Shown here piece by piece: positions 63,107 to 64,000 of a DNA stretch of 64,000 bases. Source of the stretch: JADKHC01 sp047600805. Lineage in GTDB: Bacteria > Verrucomicrobiota > Verrucomicrobiia > Opitutales > Opitutaceae. Numbering within the stretch: the stretch's first letter is position 1; each line of letters begins with the position of its first letter. A model generated the notes under the pieces. It was given only the letters and a program-made list of their open reading frames with translations, was not told where the DNA came from and searched no databases. The stretch is from positions 3,782,001 to 3,846,000 of the forward strand of contig JASGKG010000001.1 of the NCBI GenBank assembly GCA_047600805.1. Direction: 5' to 3'. A program made the position numbers and the translations under genes.

Positions 63107-64000
63107 GTGAACTTTGCTTTGGTGGCCCGCGTGCGAAGATCCGACGCAGCGATTAACCTCCTGGAACTCACCCGGGCGGAGCTGCACGAATTTATCGCTT
63201 CTTGGGATTTCAGCGTGGTGCATGCCGCGCGGTTGTGGAGCTATCTCTATTATGAATGCGTGGACACGTTTGGAGCGATGCCGGAGCTTCCGCTCAAAAT
63301 GCGCAAACGCTTGGAGTCGGAGTGCACGATTGGCGTCAGCCGCGTCGAACGCGAGCTAGCGAGCACGGATGGCTTCACGCGCAAATTTCTGCTTTCGCTC
63401 GAAGCGGGAGGTTCCATCGAAACGGTCCTGATGAGGTTCACCGGACGGGTGACCGCGTGTGTCAGCAGTCAGGTCGGTTGCGCGATGGGTTGTGTTTTCT
63501 GCGCGACCGGGCAGATGGGTTTTAAACGAAACCTCACGGCTGGCGAAATCGTTTTGCAAACGCTGCATGTTCAGCGATTGCTGCGTGCCTCTGGCGATCG
63601 GTTGCGGAATGTCGTTCTGATGGGAATGGGCGAACCGCTGCACAACTACGAGGCCGTCATGAAAGCGTGCGATATTCTGCGCGATCCCAATGGACTGGCG
63701 CTCGGCGCGAAGAAAATCACGCTCAGCACGGTGGGAATCGTGCCAGCGATTATCAGGATGGCGGACGAAGCCAGGCCGGTTCATCTGGCGGTCAGCCTGC
63801 ATGCTGCGAGCCAAGCCGAGCGAGAAGCGTTAGTGCCGTTGGCGAAAAAGTGGCCGCTTGAAGAGCTGATGGAGGCGTGCCGTTACTTCGTGCAGAAACT
63901 CGACCGACGTATTTTTTTCGAGTGGGCTTTGATCGAGGGGAAGAACGACACGCCAGAACAGGCTCATGCGGTCGGGCGTCTGCTGAAAGGTTTGCAGGCT
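63107..64000 (+). CDS. rlmN: 23S rRNA/tRNA (adenine-C2)-methyltransferase RlmN, 5' part
   Basis: A radical-SAM methyltransferase that makes m2A2503 in 23S rRNA and m2A37 in some tRNAs. 298 residues are visible; the frame runs off the right edge. The cluster Cys are C125, C129 and C132 in CAMGCVFCATGQMGF. VVLMGMGEPLHNYE and ITLSTVGIVPAI are family signatures. The catalytic Cys near the C terminus lies beyond the window. The start GTG at 63107 is the first usable one in the frame; GTG 63122 is an alternative. Confidence 0.95.
   Translation, partial: MNFALVARVRRSDAAINLLELTRAELHEFIASWDFSVVHAARLWSYLYYECVDTFGAMPELPLKMRKRLESECTIGVSRVERELASTDGFTRKFLLSLEAGGSIETVLMRFTGRVTACVSSQVGCAMGCVFCATGQMGFKRNLTAGEIVLQTLHVQRLLRASGDRLRNVVLMGMGEPLHNYEAVMKACDILRDPNGLALGAKKITLSTVGIVPAIIRMADEARPVHLAVSLHAASQAEREALVPLAKKWPLEELMEACRYFVQKLDRRIFFEWALIEGKNDTPEQAHAVGRLLKGLQA

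Overview
The window is about 64 kb of high-GC bacterial chromosome with tightly packed genes. It has no insertion sequence, prophage, CRISPR array, tRNA or rRNA that I could find. Several features point to a member of Verrucomicrobia, probably Opitutaceae-like. These are many highly expressed genes without a Shine-Dalgarno sequence, an F1Fo operon with a very short c subunit and a shortened delta subunit, DUF5069/DUF4412/DUF486 proteins, an oleC-oleD pair, and pectin lyases. The assignment is inference from protein families, since no rRNA is present.

Layout. 1-9.9 kb: end of a SpoU methyltransferase, an outer-membrane protein, recA, a Sel1-repeat protein, mnmE and mnmG (tRNA wobble-uridine modification), a PhoB/PhoR-type two-component pair and trmB. 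10.1-16.8 kb: complete ATP synthase operon atpBEFHAGDC closed by a strong terminator. 16.9-19.8 kb: ferrous-iron uptake (two FeoA-like proteins, FeoB and a 53-residue Cys-rich membrane protein). 19.7-22.3 kb: O-antigen ligase-like protein and an alpha/beta hydrolase. 22.4-22.7 kb: non-coding DNA full of inverted copies of a GGCTACC element. 22.8-26.2 kb: a 1142-residue protein recognised as the diphosphate-dependent PEP carboxykinase type. 26.5-34.5 kb: TerC, the queC-queE-exoD set, a histone-deacetylase-like hydrolase, RNase D and oleC-oleD. 34.9-43.6 kb: aldo/keto reductase, PL4 and PL9 pectin lyases, gpsA, a nucleotide-sugar epimerase and a glutaredoxin-like protein. 43.9-50.0 kb: gltB-gltD glutamate synthase. 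50.2-53.1 kb: a GntR/YtrA-regulated ABC transporter. 53.2-64 kb: small conserved unknown proteins, a diheme cytochrome c, a glycosyltransferase next to the stump of a second one, a lipoate-ligase-like protein, SixA, a hybrid histidine kinase whose receiver lacks its phosphoacceptor Asp, and the start of rlmN.

How it fits together. Most of the window is core metabolism (energy, nitrogen assimilation, tRNA/rRNA modification, recombination). Accessory traits are pectin degradation, iron uptake, envelope polysaccharide and possibly olefin or beta-lactone formation. No single region is an obvious new defence or mobile system. The items most worth following are the PPi-type PEPCK, the reduced Fo/F1 subunits with a folded leader upstream of atpB, the GGCTACC repeat cluster, the SixA plus degenerate-receiver kinase pair, and the ABC permease with a large outside domain.
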